From Kaistia terrae (GTDB taxonomy: Bacteria > Pseudomonadota > Alphaproteobacteria > Rhizobiales > Kaistiaceae): 64,000 bases of DNA. The position numbers and the translations under genes were made by a program. Below, in pieces: positions 8,176-16,582 of the stretch. Every line of letters starts with the position of its first letter. The first letter of the stretch is position 1. Below the pieces are notes generated by a model. The model searched no databases and had not been told where the DNA came from. It worked only from the letters and a program-made list of their open reading frames with translations. The stretch covers positions 868,001-932,000 of the forward strand of contig NZ_JAPKNH010000002.1 in the NCBI RefSeq assembly GCF_026344005.1. Direction: 5' to 3'.

Positions 8176-8517
8176 TCAGGCCTTCATTTCCATCATGCAC
8201 ATCATCATCGGCATGCCGCCCATGGTCATCATCATGGGCATGCCCATGCCCATCATGCTCATCATGCGGTTGCAGCAGTCCATGAACATTTCCTTCGACA
8301 TGCCTTCCATCGGCATCATCTCGCAGGTCATGCCCTTGTCGGTCATGGTGCAGGTCATCTTGGTCATCATCATGGGCATCGGCATCATGCCACCCATCGG
8401 CATCATGTTGCCCATCATCGGCATCATGCCGTTCATCATGCCCATTCCGGGCATCATGTTCTGCATGGGCATCGGCATCATGGCGGGCATCGGCATCATC
8501 TGCATGGCATGGCTCAT
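8176..8517 (-). CDS. Extremely methionine-rich small protein (putative metal-binding)
   Basis: 113 residues, of which 53 are Met by direct count (47%), plus 5 Cys (two in MTCTMTDKGMTCEM, a CC pair, one near the end). The N-terminal 50 residues are Met-Pro-Gly repeats without a signal peptide. The middle (about 52-92) has normal composition and may fold: MTKMTCTMTDKGMTCEMMP, then MSKEMFMDCCNRMM. The C-terminus returns to Met repeats. Met and Cys clusters bind Cu(I)/Ag(I) in known proteins (CopA/PcoA Met motifs), so copper handling is a possible role, inferred from composition only. Support for coding: a strong terminator right behind it and a plausible internal folded segment. The opposite strand reads as His-rich because CAT is the complement of ATG. 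Confidence 0.7.
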   Translation of the reverse strand: MSHAMQMMPMPAMMPMPMQNMMPGMGMMNGMMPMMGNMMPMGGMMPMPMMMTKMTCTMTDKGMTCEMMPMEGMSKEMFMDCCNRMMSMMGMGMPMMMTMGGMPMMMCMMEMKA

Positions 8518-8915
8518 GGTTCAATCTCCGGGATCTCGTCGGCGGCTGCTGCCGTCCATGCATGGGGATCTAGACCCCGCCCGATCGCCCGACAATGGAC
8601 CTTCGACAGGTCGCTGACGTTTCCTCCTAAGGAGCGGACAGGCTTTCGCAGGAGCCAGCAGCCGTGACAAAGATCTCGAAATTTCGTCCGCTATAACGGA
8701 TACGATATTTTTCGATAGAAGGATTTAGGCGCGAGACGTGTCGTTGTTCGAACATCTTGGCGTCAGCGCCGAGTATTCGGCAATTTCCTGCTTTCGGGAG
8801 GATTTGTGATTTCGACAGCTTTCTTCGTGTCTCTTACCCTAGGGAATCGAGGCGCCACTCGATGGGGTGTTGCGGGACACTGAGGCCAACCGCGCGGCGC
8901 AATCGACGTCCGTGC
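8518..8915. other. Intergenic region upstream of the Met-rich gene
   Basis: 398 bases between two minus-strand genes. It should hold the Met-rich gene promoter. It contains the near-palindrome TCCGCTATAACGGA (8687-8700) followed by a short AT-rich stretch with TACGATATTTTTCGATA (8702-8718). No gene is convincing here. Confidence 0.45.
8687..8700. promoter_or_regulatory. Near-palindrome TCCGCTATAACGGA
   Basis: Fourteen bases with one symmetric mismatch. The half TATAACGG is identical to that in the inverted repeat at 7240-7247. It lies 170 bases upstream of the Met-rich gene start. It may be a second site for the XRE-cupin regulator; unproven. Confidence 0.3.
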
Positions 8916-9587
8916 TCAGATGTCGACGTCTTCGCTGCGCAGGTCGCGGATTTCGGCAACGGCGCGCAGCAGGATGTCGGCGACACGGTGTTGTTCGATC
9001 GAACTGGCGCCGCTCATCGATGCAATTACCGATTTGAGCGCGCGGCGGGCATCGTTGATCTCTGGAATAACACCGGGTACGTCGCGATCCGGCCGGTCCT
9101 GAAGCGATGCCGCCCCGCTGCGTCCGTACCATTCGCGCGCCTCCACGATGCGTCGGCCGATGCGGTCGAGATGGTCGAGGATGCCATCGACGGCGGCGCG
9201 GTTTTCAGCCAGATGCTGCCGGCCGGCTTCGGAGATCGAATAGACCTTCCGGGTTCCCTCGGTGACGGCCGTAACATGGCCGGCCGCCTCGAGAGACCCC
9301 ATCGTCGGATAGATGACGCCGGGACTGGGGCTATAGGTGCCGCTGGTTAGTTCTTCGATCGCCTTGATGACGTCGTAGCCGTGGCGCGGGGCTTCGGCGA
9401 GCAGGGAAAGGCCGACCAGGCGCAGGTCGCCGTCCGCGACCATGCGGCCGACGCGAAATCCGTCGCCGCCGCGTCCACCCATGGTCTGCCGGCCAGAACT
9501 TGCCATGTGGGCGGTGTCATGCCCCGCTAGCAGGCCTTGGCGACCGTTGCCCTTGGGGGGCATGTCCGGGGGGAGTGCGCGGTCCAT
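8916..9587 (-). CDS. PadR-family transcriptional regulator
   Basis: 223 residues. The winged helix-turn-helix typical of PadR lies at about residues 52-125: LRLVGLSLLAEAPRHGYDVIKAIEE, then SPGVIYPTMGSLEAAGHV and a beta-wing (TRKVYSISEAGR). The C-terminal half is helical and fits the PadR dimerisation domain (Vir_act_alpha_C-like). The first 45 residues are Gly/Arg-rich and not part of the fold, so a start nearer residue 24 or 49 is possible. A perfect 12-base palindrome overlaps the 5' leader, which suggests autoregulation. PadR proteins usually repress efflux or detoxification genes; no obvious target except the divergent acyl synthetase. Confidence 0.9.
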   Translation of the reverse strand: MDRALPPDMPPKGNGRQGLLAGHDTAHMASSGRQTMGGRGGDGFRVGRMVADGDLRLVGLSLLAEAPRHGYDVIKAIEELTSGTYSPSPGVIYPTMGSLEAAGHVTAVTEGTRKVYSISEAGRQHLAENRAAVDGILDHLDRIGRRIVEAREWYGRSGAASLQDRPDRDVPGVIPEINDARRALKSVIASMSGASSIEQHRVADILLRAVAEIRDLRSEDVDI

Positions 9588-9600
9588 TCTGGCTCCGATA

Positions 9601-9612
9601 TATCGTACGATA
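9601..9612. promoter_or_regulatory. PadR-type operator palindrome TATCGTACGATA
   Basis: A perfect 12-base palindrome, 13 bases upstream of the PadR start codon, in a GATATATCGTACGATACAC context. Its position would block transcription or translation initiation of padR, as in autorepressing PadR regulators. Confidence 0.6.
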
Positions 9613-9817
9613 CACTCTCGCTAGGCCTGTCGTGCCCCTGCGTCAAGAAGTGTCTGGCGAAAAATCGCTGCGGGATCGCTCGCAGCTGCCTCGGCTGCGT
9701 TCGGAGAGCAGGGCGTGTGCAGCCAAACTCGCTCTGTGGTCGTCGTCATTGTATGTTGACGCGCCGTTCCGAAGATGCGCGGCCATACTGACCTCGTAGC
9801 AGAGCGAACTACCGCAA

Positions 9818-11401
9818 ATGGATATGCCTACCGCCATTCCCAGCCCTGCCACGCGGGCTATCCCGCTCGACGAAAAGCGCTGGCGGAAAACACTATTCGG
9901 GATGCTGCTCGATTCGCGCGCCCGCTTCGGCGGCAAGCGAGAGGTGATCGAGGACAACCAGCGCAAGCCGATGACCTTCGATCGCGTCGTCATCGGGGCA
10001 ATGGTCCTGGGCCGGGTATTCGCGGCGAAGACGAAGCGGGGCGAACGGGTCGGCATGCTGCTGCCCAACGTCGCCACCGTGGCGCCGACCTTCTTCGGAC
10101 TGGTCGCGTTCGGCCGCGTGCCGGCCATGCTCAATTTCAGCGCCGGACCGAAGAATCTCCTCGTCGCCTGCAAGGCGGCTGACATCAAGCATGTGATCTC
10201 GTCGCGTCGCTTCATCACCGAGGGCAAGCTCGAGGAACTGGTTGCGGCGCTCGAGGCGCATGTCCAGATCCTGTGGCTGGAAGACATCGGCAAGTCGGTC
10301 AGCAAGTTCGACAAGCTGCGTGGCGTCGTCTCGTCCTGGTTCGCCCGGCCGCTGCATGCGCTCTCCCGCGCCAAGCCGGACGATGTCGCCGTGCTGCTCT
10401 TCACCTCGGGCTCCGAGGGCGTACCGAAGGGTGTGGCGCTGACCCATGCCAATGTGCTGGCCAATGTCGAGCAGTTCCTGCGCACGCTGGAACTCAAATC
10501 CGACGACTCGCTGTTCAACCCGCTGCCGGTGTTCCATTCTTTCGGCATGACGGTCGGCTTGATCGCGCCCTTCGCGATCGGCATGCGCGTGTTCTTCTAT
10601 CCGACGCCGCTGCACTACAAGCAGATCCCGGCGCTGGTGCGCGACAGCGGCTCCACCATCCTGATCGGCACCGACACCTTCGCCGTCGGCTGGGCGCGCA
10701 TGGCCGAGAAAGAGGATTTCGCCAAGCTGCGGCTGGTCGTGCTCGGCGCCGAGAAGATCAAGCCGGCGACCCGCGTGCTCTGGCGCGACCGCTTCGGCCT
10801 CGAGCTGTTCGAGGGCTATGGCGCCACGGAAGCCGCGCCGGTCGTCTCGGCCAACACGCCGCTCTATCATCGCGACGGCACCGTCGGCCGGCTGCTGCCG
10901 GGCATGTCCTACCGGATCGAGCCGGTGCCGGGCCTCGATGAGGGCGGGCGCTTCTGGATCAAGGGGCCGAATGTCATGCTCGGCTACATGCGCGACAGCG
11001 CGCCGGGCGTGCTGGAGAAGACGCAGGACGGCTGGCACGATACCGGCGACATCGTCACCCTCGACGCCGACGGCTACATCACCATTCGCGGCCGGGCCAA
11101 GCGCTTCGCCAAGATCGGCGGCGAGATGATCTCGCTGGCGGCGGTCGAGGCCTATGCGGCCCAGGTCTGGCCGGACAACATCCATGCCGCCGTCTCGGTG
11201 CCCGATGAACGCAAGGGCGAGCAGATCGTGTTGGTCACCGACCGGGTCGATGCCGACCGCAACGCACTGATCGCCTCGGCCAAGGCGCATGGCGTGCCGG
11301 AAATCATGGTGCCGAAGCGCATTGTCATGGTCGAGACCCTGCCGATGCTGGCGACGGGCAAGACGGACTACCTCGCGATCGCCGAGCTCGCGCGGGGCTA
11401 G
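9818..11401 (+). CDS. AMP-dependent acyl synthetase, Aas C-terminal-like
   Basis: 527-residue member of the ANL adenylating superfamily, closest in style to the acyl-ACP synthetase half of Aas (2-acylglycerophosphoethanolamine acyltransferase/acyl-ACP synthetase). Motifs: P-loop LLFTSGSEGVPKGV near residue 191, EGYGATEAAPV near 331, DTGDIV near 407, and the catalytic Lys region LPMLATGKTDY near the end. Aas homologs in many proteobacteria carry an N-terminal PlsC acyltransferase (and sometimes an MFS domain); here only the synthetase part exists. It probably activates fatty acids for phospholipid repair or recycling. It lies alone, divergent from the PadR regulator. Confidence 0.8.
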   Translation: MDMPTAIPSPATRAIPLDEKRWRKTLFGMLLDSRARFGGKREVIEDNQRKPMTFDRVVIGAMVLGRVFAAKTKRGERVGMLLPNVATVAPTFFGLVAFGRVPAMLNFSAGPKNLLVACKAADIKHVISSRRFITEGKLEELVAALEAHVQILWLEDIGKSVSKFDKLRGVVSSWFARPLHALSRAKPDDVAVLLFTSGSEGVPKGVALTHANVLANVEQFLRTLELKSDDSLFNPLPVFHSFGMTVGLIAPFAIGMRVFFYPTPLHYKQIPALVRDSGSTILIGTDTFAVGWARMAEKEDFAKLRLVVLGAEKIKPATRVLWRDRFGLELFEGYGATEAAPVVSANTPLYHRDGTVGRLLPGMSYRIEPVPGLDEGGRFWIKGPNVMLGYMRDSAPGVLEKTQDGWHDTGDIVTLDADGYITIRGRAKRFAKIGGEMISLAAVEAYAAQVWPDNIHAAVSVPDERKGEQIVLVTDRVDADRNALIASAKAHGVPEIMVPKRIVMVETLPMLATGKTDYLAIAELARG

Positions 11402-11440
11402 TATCCCGGCGCGGAATGTGCTGCTTGCGGCGGACCGCTG

Positions 11441-12964
11441 ATGCTGCTCAATTCGAAGGCATTGGTTCGATCTCCGCAACTCACGATTGACCGGAACCGC
11501 ATGGGCGCCACCCCGAAAAGCATCAGACCGGCGACCGGCAAGCTGGCTGCTGCGCTGTGGCCGCTCTGCCTCGTCGCCTGCGTGGTGTTCGTCGCGGCCC
11601 TGGCCGGTATCTTGACGCGGCCGCTCGGCTTCATCGCGGCGCTGTGGCCGGCCAACGCCATCCTGCTCGGCCTGTTCGTGGTCCGGCCGCAACTGGCGGG
11701 CTATCCCGGCTGGCTTGGCGCCCTGATCGGCTTTCTCGTCGCCGGCCATCTCAGCGGCGACGATCCCTCGACCAATCTCTGGCTGACGGACGCCAACCTG
11801 ATCGGCGTGGCGACCGGATATGTGTTGTTCCGCTGGCTCGGCCCGGACGACCGGGCGCTGCGGCGGCCGCTTTCCGTCCTGCATATGCTGCTGATCTGCG
11901 TCGCCGCAGCGGGCATGGCCGCCGGCGTCGGCTGCATTCTGGCGTCGTTCCTGTCGACCCTGCCGATGAAGACCGGCTTCATCTTCTGGTTCACGACGGA
12001 ACTCAGCAACTACGTCATCATCCTGCCGGTGTTGCTGACGTTTCCGCGCGGGTTGCGCCTGCCGGAACTGGTCGAGCGGCTGCGCAATTTCGTGCCCGAT
12101 GCGCCGACGACGATGCCGGTCCTCGCGCTCTGCCTCTCCGTCATCGCCTCGATCGGCATTGGCGGCCCCGGCGCGATCGCCTTTCCCATACCCGCACTGC
12201 TCTGGTGCTCGCTCAGCTACGGCATGTTCCCGACCAGCGTGCTGGTGCTGCTGTCGAGCTTGACCATGCTGGTGGCGGAATCCGCCGACCTGATCTACCT
12301 GCCGAGCACGGTCGACCTGCTCGACAACAGCATGTCGTTCCGCCTCGGCCTCACGCTTTTGGCGGTTGGCCCGCTCACGGTCGCGACGATCACGGTGGCG
12401 CAGCGGGGGCTGCTGGCCCGGCTCGACCGGGCCGTCAGCATGGACAGCCTGACGGATATCCTCGCGCGCCGCGCCTATCTTGAGCGCAGCGCCGCCCTGT
12501 TGGCGCAGCCGCAGTCGAACCTCTTTTCCGGCGTCGCCGTGCTGATGATCGACATCGACCACTTCAAGCAGGTCAATGACGAACATGGCCATGCGGCGGG
12601 CGACGCGGTGCTCGTGGCGGTGACGGACGCTATCGGGGACGAACTGCGCCGCCTTGATCTCTTCGGGCGGCTCGGCGGCGAGGAGTTTGCCGTCACGCTG
12701 CCCGATATCACCAGCGACGATGCCGTCGCTATGGCGGAACGGCTACGCCATACGGTCGAGCGGCTGATGATCCCGGCAGGCGCGGGGCGGGTGATCCGCA
12801 TCAGCATCTCGATCGGCATCAACCATCGAGCGCGTCATCCGGCCGGGGGCGTGGTCGAAATGCTGCCGCTCGCCGACGCGGCGCTCTACCAGGCCAAGGC
12901 GCTGGGACGAAACCGGATCGTGCTCTATGTGCCACCGGTCCGGGGCAGCGCGGCGGCTGAATAG
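11441..12964 (+). CDS. MASE1-GGDEF diguanylate cyclase
   Basis: 507-residue membrane protein that should make c-di-GMP. The first ~330 residues form about eight to ten membrane helices with a MASE1 sensor signature (FIAALWPANAILLGLFVV). The GGDEF domain covers about 345-500: DSLTDILARRAYLE at its start, MIDIDHFKQVNDEHGHAAGD, and an active GGEEF near 411. An RRLD (RxxD) inhibitory site lies five residues before GGEEF, so product inhibition is expected. The start may be at the second Met (residue 21, MGATPKS). It is the only c-di-GMP synthase in the window and a possible input for the PilZ-containing cellulose synthase 32 kb away; that link is inference. Confidence 0.93.
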   Translation: MLLNSKALVRSPQLTIDRNRMGATPKSIRPATGKLAAALWPLCLVACVVFVAALAGILTRPLGFIAALWPANAILLGLFVVRPQLAGYPGWLGALIGFLVAGHLSGDDPSTNLWLTDANLIGVATGYVLFRWLGPDDRALRRPLSVLHMLLICVAAAGMAAGVGCILASFLSTLPMKTGFIFWFTTELSNYVIILPVLLTFPRGLRLPELVERLRNFVPDAPTTMPVLALCLSVIASIGIGGPGAIAFPIPALLWCSLSYGMFPTSVLVLLSSLTMLVAESADLIYLPSTVDLLDNSMSFRLGLTLLAVGPLTVATITVAQRGLLARLDRAVSMDSLTDILARRAYLERSAALLAQPQSNLFSGVAVLMIDIDHFKQVNDEHGHAAGDAVLVAVTDAIGDELRRLDLFGRLGGEEFAVTLPDITSDDAVAMAERLRHTVERLMIPAGAGRVIRISISIGINHRARHPAGGVVEMLPLADAALYQAKALGRNRIVLYVPPVRGSAAAE

Positions 12965-12990
12965 CCACCTGCGCGTGGAGCGTCAGCGAT

Positions 12991-14157
12991 CTACGGCTTC
13001 CAGCCATAGATCCAGTCATAGCGTCCGAGCAGCCTCTGGCCGCCCAGCGCCGTCATGGTCATGTCGCGCGCCACCGCCATCGCGCCGCCGAGGTGATAGA
13101 TCTGCCCAGCCTGGCGCGCCGTCTTCCACACGCGATTGACCCGCGGCCTGCGTAGCGCCTGGTAGCGCTGCAGGGCCTCCGCGACTGGCGCGTTGGCGAG
13201 TTCGCGGGCCAGCACGTCGGCATCCTCGATCGCCATCGCCGCGCCCTGTGCCAGGAAGGGCAGCATGGCGTGGGCTGCGTCGCCGATCAGGGCGATGCGG
13301 TCGTCCACCCAGGCGCCGGTCGGGACCACTTCCGTCAGGCACCAGCGCGTCCATTGGAGGTCGAGCCCGGTAAGTCGGCTGATATAGCGCGTGCTGTCGC
13401 TGTCGAAGCGCTGCCGCAGGACGGCGGCGTCGCCGGGCGCACTCCAGTCGTCATTGTCCCATGGTTCCTCGATCACGATGATGATGTTGATCAGGCGGGC
13501 GCTACGGACCGGATAGATGACGACATGGGCGGCGCGGCTGAGCAGCACGGTGGTGCGCTCATGCGGCAGGTCGCGTGGCGCGATGCCGACTGGAATGGTC
13601 GTCCGCCAGGCGGTGCGGCCGCTCGGTCTGGGCGGGGAGGCGCCTGCGACGGCCGGTTTTAGCCTGGAGCGCACTCCATCGGCGGCGATCATCGCATCGA
13701 AGCCGAGTTCGCCATTATCGAGCGAGAGCGTGACACCGTCCGGCGTCTGCGTCACGGCCCTGGCTTCGACGCCGAGTTTCAACTCGATCCGAGGGTCGGC
13801 TTCGACGGCTTCCAGCAACAGGGACTGCAGATCGGCGCGATGCAGCAGCCGGTAAGGGGCGCCAAAAGCGGCGCGCGCATGTTCGCCGAGCGGCAGGCTG
13901 ACGATCGGCTCGCCCGTCCGTCCCGACCGCATGTCGATCGCTTCGGGAAATACGGCCGCGCGATCGAGCGCGTCGCCCAGACCCAGGCCTTCAAGGATTC
14001 GTCCGGCATTGGGGGAGATCTGCAAGCCGGCGCCGACTTCGGACAACTGCGCCGTCCGTTCGATCACCGTCGAGGCGATGCCCCGGCGCGCGAGCGACAG
14101 GGCCGTCGTCAGCCCGGCTATGCCCGCGCCTGCAATTCCGACGCGGATTGGAGTCAT
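12991..14157 (-). CDS. FAD-dependent monooxygenase (salicylate hydroxylase-like)
   Basis: 388-residue class A flavoprotein hydroxylase. The N-terminal Rossmann motif GAGIAG (Gly10, Gly12, Gly15) binds the FAD ADP part; the Asp-Gly motif region is MIAADGVRSRLKPA near 160; the second FAD motif is GDAAHAMLPFLAQGAAMAIEDA near 290. These proteins add one oxygen to aromatic or similar substrates using NAD(P)H. The gene converges with the GGDEF gene and is followed upstream by the zinc-finger gene on the same strand. No aromatic catabolic genes surround it, so the substrate is open. Confidence 0.88.
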   Translation of the reverse strand: MTPIRVGIAGAGIAGLTTALSLARRGIASTVIERTAQLSEVGAGLQISPNAGRILEGLGLGDALDRAAVFPEAIDMRSGRTGEPIVSLPLGEHARAAFGAPYRLLHRADLQSLLLEAVEADPRIELKLGVEARAVTQTPDGVTLSLDNGELGFDAMIAADGVRSRLKPAVAGASPPRPSGRTAWRTTIPVGIAPRDLPHERTTVLLSRAAHVVIYPVRSARLINIIIVIEEPWDNDDWSAPGDAAVLRQRFDSDSTRYISRLTGLDLQWTRWCLTEVVPTGAWVDDRIALIGDAAHAMLPFLAQGAAMAIEDADVLARELANAPVAEALQRYQALRRPRVNRVWKTARQAGQIYHLGGAMAVARDMTMTALGGQRLLGRYDWIYGWKP

Positions 14158-14169
14158 GACGTGATCCGG

Positions 14170-14418
14170 TCAGGCCGCGACGGCTTCTACGAACAGATGA
14201 CCAGGCGGCAGGGTTTCCGGGCCGTGCAGACGGGCATTGAACCGGTAGAGGGTCGAGCAATAAGCGCAGACCTTCTCGTTGTCGTCGCCCATGTCGATGT
14301 AGATGTGCGGATGATCGAAGGGCGGCTTGGCGCCGACGCACATGAATTCCTTGACGCCGATCTCGATCGTTACGACACCGGAATCATTATGGAAATGCGG
14401 GATCACATGTGCGGCCAT
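14170..14418 (-). CDS. Zinc-finger protein, NDUFS6/zf-CHCC family
   Basis: 82 residues from the ATG at 14418 (MAAHVIPHFHND). The family pattern is clear: IEIGVKEFMCVGAKPPFDHPH, then VCAYCSTLYRF, giving Cys, His, Cys, Cys ligands for one zinc. It is homologous to the C-terminus of the mitochondrial complex I subunit NDUFS6, found as a short stand-alone protein in alphaproteobacteria. The frame extends upstream to 14460, but the family begins at the chosen Met. Twelve bases separate its stop from the start of the FAD monooxygenase, so they may share a transcript. Confidence 0.9.
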   Translation of the reverse strand: MAAHVIPHFHNDSGVVTIEIGVKEFMCVGAKPPFDHPHIYIDMGDDNEKVCAYCSTLYRFNARLHGPETLPPGHLFVEAVAA

Positions 14419-14572
14419 GGCGCGAGTCCGTCGGTTCGAAGCAACTATTTCCCGGACCATAGCGTTGTGATGGCGCTATGAACAGACCGGGCAGGGCTCC
14501 TGCGCGGCGACACCTTGGCGCGGGCGTCGCGATCCTGCATAACAGCGCCGCATCCTTCCTCGGAATTCCCCC

Positions 14573-15331
14573 ATGCAAAGCTTCCTTTCGAACGGCCATT
14601 CCATCGCTTTTCTGGACGAGGGTGAGGGACCGCCGATCCTTCTTATCCACGGTTTCGGATCGAGCGCGAAGGTCAACTGGGTCAATCCCGGCTGGGTCGA
14701 CACGCTGGTCAAGGCAGGGCATCGGGTCATCGCCCTCGATAATCGCGGCCATGGCCAAAGCGACAAGCCGCACGACGTCGCCGCTTACCGGGTCGCCGCC
14801 CTCGCGGAGGATGCGCGCAACCTCTTGCGGCATCTCGGCATCACCCGCGCCGACGTCATGGGCTATTCGATGGGCGCGCGGATTTCCACCTTCCTGGCGC
14901 TGGCGCATCCCGAGATGGTCAAGTCCCTCATTCTCGGCGGGTTGGGCTATGGCATCGTCACCGGAATCGGACCGTGGGAGCCCGTGGTCGCGGCGCTCGA
15001 AACGGACGATCCCGATGGCATTACCGATCCGACCGGGCAGATGTTCCGCAAGTTTGCCGACCAGACCAAAAGCGATCGCGTCGCGCTTGCCGCCTGCATG
15101 AAGGCGACGCGCCAGCCGATCTCTGCCGACGACCTGGCGACGATCCGTCTGCCCGTCCTGATCGCCGTCGGCGAACGCGACGAACTGGCCGGCTCGGCTG
15201 CCGATCTGGCGGCGATCATTCCAGGTGCCGAGGTGCTGGATATCCCGAAGCGCGACCATATGCTCGCCGTCGGCGACAAGGTCTACAAGGCCGGCGTTCT
15301 GGCCTTCCTGGAAAAGCGCGGCCTGCATTGA
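14573..15331 (+). CDS. Alpha/beta hydrolase
   Basis: 252-residue alpha/beta-hydrolase fold protein. The oxyanion region is LLIHGFGSSAKVNW, the nucleophile elbow is GYSMGAR (Ser near residue 98), the acid is likely the Asp in AVGERDEL near 203, and the catalytic His is in KRDHMLAVGD near 228. These give a full catalytic triad. Substrate is unknown; similar proteins act on esters or lactones. It is divergent from the zinc-finger gene, with 154 bases between the starts. Confidence 0.88.
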   Translation: MQSFLSNGHSIAFLDEGEGPPILLIHGFGSSAKVNWVNPGWVDTLVKAGHRVIALDNRGHGQSDKPHDVAAYRVAALAEDARNLLRHLGITRADVMGYSMGARISTFLALAHPEMVKSLILGGLGYGIVTGIGPWEPVVAALETDDPDGITDPTGQMFRKFADQTKSDRVALAACMKATRQPISADDLATIRLPVLIAVGERDELAGSAADLAAIIPGAEVLDIPKRDHMLAVGDKVYKAGVLAFLEKRGLH

Positions 15332-15639
15332 GCATGCCGTAAAAGGCGCGCTCGGTCAGGTGGTTAGCGGGGGCAGTGGAGAGATTGATTCATGTGCCGG
15401 ACGGGGCGCCTGGACAATTTGGCGCGCTCGATCCGTTGTGTTTTGCTGTGCCGCTGTTTTGATTTTCATTGCTTTTTCGCGGCCGGCCGATATGTGTCAC
15501 ACCCCGTCCGAGGCGCACATCGCCGGATCGGGTCGCGAGCAAAATTAACTCGCTTCTGTTCGTTTTGCGGCATCAGGTCCCCATGTTAGGGTGCGGCTTG
15601 GAAATGGCTGCAACGGTGGATGGCAGCAAGGAGACGTCA
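15332..15639. other. Intergenic region upstream of cysE
   Basis: 308 bases that should contain the cysE promoter. I see no gene with support, no clear terminator and no recognisable regulatory RNA. The start of cysE is preceded by the strong ribosome binding site AAGGAG at 15628-15633. Confidence 0.4.
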
Positions 15640-16464
15640 ATGTCGGCCGTCAATTCCCGCATCGTTGGCGAGGGTCTCGCCAGCTTCGATCCGCTGTGGT
15701 CTTCCATGCGGGTTCAGGCCGAAGAAATCATGCGCGCCGAGCCGGCTCTCGCCAGCTTCATCTATGCGACGGTCCTGAACCATGACCGTCTGGAAGATGC
15801 GGTGGCGCATCGCATTGGCGAGCGGCTGCATCATCGCGATTTGTCGGCCGAGTTCATCCGCCAGGCCTTTGCCGAGGCATTCGATTCCGAACCGGCTATC
15901 TCGAATGCCGTGCGCGTCGACATCCAGGCGGTCTTTGACCGCGACCCCGCCTGCACCCGCGCCATCGAGCCGGTTCTCTATTTCAAGGGATTTCACGCGA
16001 TCGAAACCCACCGCCTGGCCAATTGGCTTTGGCGGCAAGGCCGGCGCGATTTCGCCTATTACCTGCAGAGCCGGTCGTCCTCCGTGTTCCAGGTCGACAT
16101 CAATCCGGCCGTGCCGATGGGCAAGGGCATCTTCCTTGACCACGCCACCGGCCTCGTCGTCGGCGAAACCGCCGAGATCGAGGACGATGTCTCGATCCTC
16201 CAGGGCGTGACGCTGGGCGGCACGGGCAAGGAAACCGGCAACCGCCATCCGAAGGTCCGGCATGGCGTGCTGCTCGGAGCCGGTGCGAAGATCCTCGGCA
16301 ATATCGAGATCGGCCATTGCTCGCGGGTGGCGGCCGGTTCGGTCGTGCTCCATTCCGTTCCGCCGAACACGACGGTCGCCGGCGTGCCGGCCAAGGTGGT
16401 CGGCAAGGCGCCCTGCGCCGAGCCGTCGCGAATGATGGACCAGATCCTGCCGGATCAGGCATAA
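15640..16464 (+). CDS. cysE: Serine O-acetyltransferase
   Basis: 274 residues, the usual CysE length. It transfers acetyl from acetyl-CoA to L-serine, giving O-acetylserine for cysteine synthesis. The N-terminal helical domain (about 1-140) leads into a left-handed beta-helix with hexapeptide repeats; conserved pieces are GIFLDHATGLVVGETAEIEDD (catalytic Asp/His) and LGGTGKETGNRHPKV, then the closing GVPAKVVG. The ATG at 15640 has AAGGAG seven bases upstream, so I prefer it to the in-frame ATG at 15604. A DUF3126 gene and a gamma-carbonic anhydrase follow on the same strand. Confidence 0.95.
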   Translation: MSAVNSRIVGEGLASFDPLWSSMRVQAEEIMRAEPALASFIYATVLNHDRLEDAVAHRIGERLHHRDLSAEFIRQAFAEAFDSEPAISNAVRVDIQAVFDRDPACTRAIEPVLYFKGFHAIETHRLANWLWRQGRRDFAYYLQSRSSSVFQVDINPAVPMGKGIFLDHATGLVVGETAEIEDDVSILQGVTLGGTGKETGNRHPKVRHGVLLGAGAKILGNIEIGHCSRVAAGSVVLHSVPPNTTVAGVPAKVVGKAPCAEPSRMMDQILPDQA

Positions 16465-16582
16465 TCGATTTTCGTTTCGTGGGTTGTGGCGGCGCTGCTC
16501 GGGGCAGCGGCTGCGACGCTCCGCGGTGCCTTTTGGCGCGGCGGCGATGCCCGGTTGTTTCCCCGAACCTCAGGAGATCAAA

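Noticed and set aside
8155-8667. Long plus-strand frame with very many His residues, and another with alternating Ile/Met
   Set aside because: Both are the complement of the Met-rich gene: ATG repeats read as CAT (His) or ATC/ATG on the other strand. The terminator and ribosome-binding context support the minus strand.
9893-12592. 899-codon open frame on the minus strand opposite the acyl synthetase and GGDEF genes
   Set aside because: It has no domain pattern, is rich in Arg, Gln and His, and is the typical antisense shadow of GC-rich coding DNA. The two plus-strand proteins have complete motifs.
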